64,000 nucleotides of DNA from Natrinema marinum (GTDB lineage: Archaea; Halobacteriota; Halobacteria; Halobacteriales; Natrialbaceae): the NCBI RefSeq assembly GCF_024296685.1, contig NZ_CP100763.1:2542001-2606000 (forward strand), read 5' to 3'. Below are positions 63,126 to 64,000 of the stretch, piece after piece (within the stretch, counting starts at the first letter, position 1; each line of letters opens with the position of its first letter). The position numbers and the translations under genes were made by a program. The notes below the pieces were generated by a model. That model was not told the origin of the DNA. It was given only the letters and a program-made list of their open reading frames with translations, and made no database searches.

Positions 63126-64000
63126 ATGACCGTCATCGAGTCCATCCACGAGGATCACGGGGCCACGTTCGGTGAGCGCGGCGGCCGGACGATCGTCGAC
63201 CACTTCGGGCGACCCGAGCGGACCCACCGCGCGGTCCGCAACGGCGTCGGCCTGCTCGAGCCGGCCTACGGCGTGATCGTCGTCGAAGGCGAGGACCGCC
63301 TCGAGTACGTCGATAACGTCGTCTCGAATCGGGTCCCCACCGAGGACGGACAGGGCTGTTACGCGCTCGTCCTCGACCCACAGGGCGGGATCGAGGTGGA
63401 GCTCTACGTCTACAACGCGGGCGAGCGCCTGCTGCTCTTTACCCAACCCGAAACGGCCGAGCCGCTGGCCGAAGAGTGGTCCGAGAAGGTGTTCATTCAG
63501 GACGTCGAGATCCGCGTCGCGACCGACGACTACGCCGTCTTCGGCATCCACGGCCCGCAAGCGACCGAAAAGATCGCGAGCGTCCTCAACGGGGCAGCCT
63601 CACCCGACGAGCGCTACTCGTTCGTCCGCGGCACGATGGGTGACGAGGGCGTCACCGTCATCCGCACCGACGCCCTCACTGGCGAGGAGAGCTACGAGGT
63701 CGTCTGCGCGGCCGACGACGCCGAAGCCGTCTACGACACGCTGCTCAATCAGGGGCTCAACGCCGCTCCGTTCGGCTATCGAACGTTCGAGAGCCTCGCA
63801 CTCGAGGCCGGCTCGCCGCTCTTTCAGACCGAACTCGAGGGGACGCTGCCGAACGTGCTGGGCCTGCGAAACGCGCTCGACTTCGAGAAGGGCTGTTACG
63901 TCGGTCAGGAGGTCGTCTCCCGGGTCGAGAACCGCGGCCAGCCGAGCCGACAGCTCGTCGGGCTGGCGCTCGAGGGCGAGAACGTTCCCGATTCGGGCGC
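63126..64000 (+). CDS. YgfZ/GcvT-like folate-binding protein, 3' end cut by the window
   Basis: At least 291 residues are visible; the gene continues past the window. Starts MTVIESIHEDHGATFGERGG. The diagnostic YgfZ motif is GCYVGQEVVSR in the FEKGCYVGQEV context, with LLEPAYGVIVVEGEDRLEYV and FGIHGPQATEKI earlier. It belongs to the aminomethyltransferase family; the KGCYxGQE motif favours a YgfZ/CAF17-like role in iron-sulfur enzyme maturation over a true glycine-cleavage T protein. Haloarchaeal annotation often calls it aminomethyltransferase. Confidence 0.88.
   Translation, partial: MTVIESIHEDHGATFGERGGRTIVDHFGRPERTHRAVRNGVGLLEPAYGVIVVEGEDRLEYVDNVVSNRVPTEDGQGCYALVLDPQGGIEVELYVYNAGERLLLFTQPETAEPLAEEWSEKVFIQDVEIRVATDDYAVFGIHGPQATEKIASVLNGAASPDERYSFVRGTMGDEGVTVIRTDALTGEESYEVVCAADDAEAVYDTLLNQGLNAAPFGYRTFESLALEAGSPLFQTELEGTLPNVLGLRNALDFEKGCYVGQEVVSRVENRGQPSRQLVGLALEGENVPDSG

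Overview
The window is high-GC DNA with densely packed genes and strongly acidic proteins. It has leaderless TATA-type promoters, class I lysyl-tRNA synthetase, aIF5A, glycerol-1-phosphate dehydrogenase, S19e, a PitA-type Cld-ABM fusion and many haloarchaea-type small proteins. Together these point to a chromosomal segment of a halophilic archaeon (Halobacteria, perhaps Natrinema/Haloterrigena-like; the genus is an inference). I see no rRNA, convincing tRNA, insertion sequence, prophage or CRISPR array.

Layout. 0-12.5 kb: end of a TRIC-like membrane protein, a small membrane gene with an in-frame stop, an orphan trpB, a HIT hydrolase, a GT4 glycosyltransferase, a sequon-rich exported protein, an S9 peptidase, an ABC exporter pair, egsA (archaeal lipid backbone), an M48-like protein lacking its zinc motif, an epimerase and a RAD55/KaiC-like protein with a zinc knuckle and degraded P-loop. 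12.7-27 kb: a Gln-rich disordered protein, a broken DUF123 gene, an AhpD-like protein, gltB, a signal-peptidase-like protein, proS, a quinone oxidoreductase, a UPF0175/PIN toxin-antitoxin pair, a NUDIX hydrolase and the aIF5A-agmatinase operon. 27-42 kb: a membrane-anchored double AAA ATPase, an asparagine-synthetase-like plus enolase-superfamily pair, an ABC1 kinase with Hsp20, two moeA genes around a serine hydrolase, a frameshifted Tat lipoprotein, and a BtuF-like protein overlapping a JAMM protease. 42-64 kb: a sulfatase, hisS, a histidine kinase, an S19e-PDCD5-PP-loop cluster, thiL, two site-2 proteases, a MobB-MoaE fusion, CapA, pyrH-lysS, PadR, pitA, haloarchaeal zinc-ribbon/DUF genes and a partial YgfZ/GcvT-like gene.

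Themes. (i) Housekeeping operons with 1-4 nt overlaps (aIF5A-speB, pyrH-lysS, S19e-PDCD5-PP-loop, ABC pair, btuF-JAMM). (ii) Molybdopterin work: moeA1, moeA2 with a binding-protein-like tail, and MobB-MoaE. (iii) An unusual number of recently broken genes: nonsense at 309, DUF123 collapse near 14.28 kb, frameshifts near 34.08 and 40.32 kb. (iv) Dispersed palindromic elements at 25.57, 34.88 and 60.9 kb, and a 33-bp minisatellite at 51.09 kb.

The best candidate for undescribed biology is the Ntn-less asparagine-synthetase-like/enolase-superfamily pair at 29.5-32.3 kb, followed by the degenerate KaiC-like ATPase next to a Gln-rich, prion-like protein at 11.5-14.1 kb.
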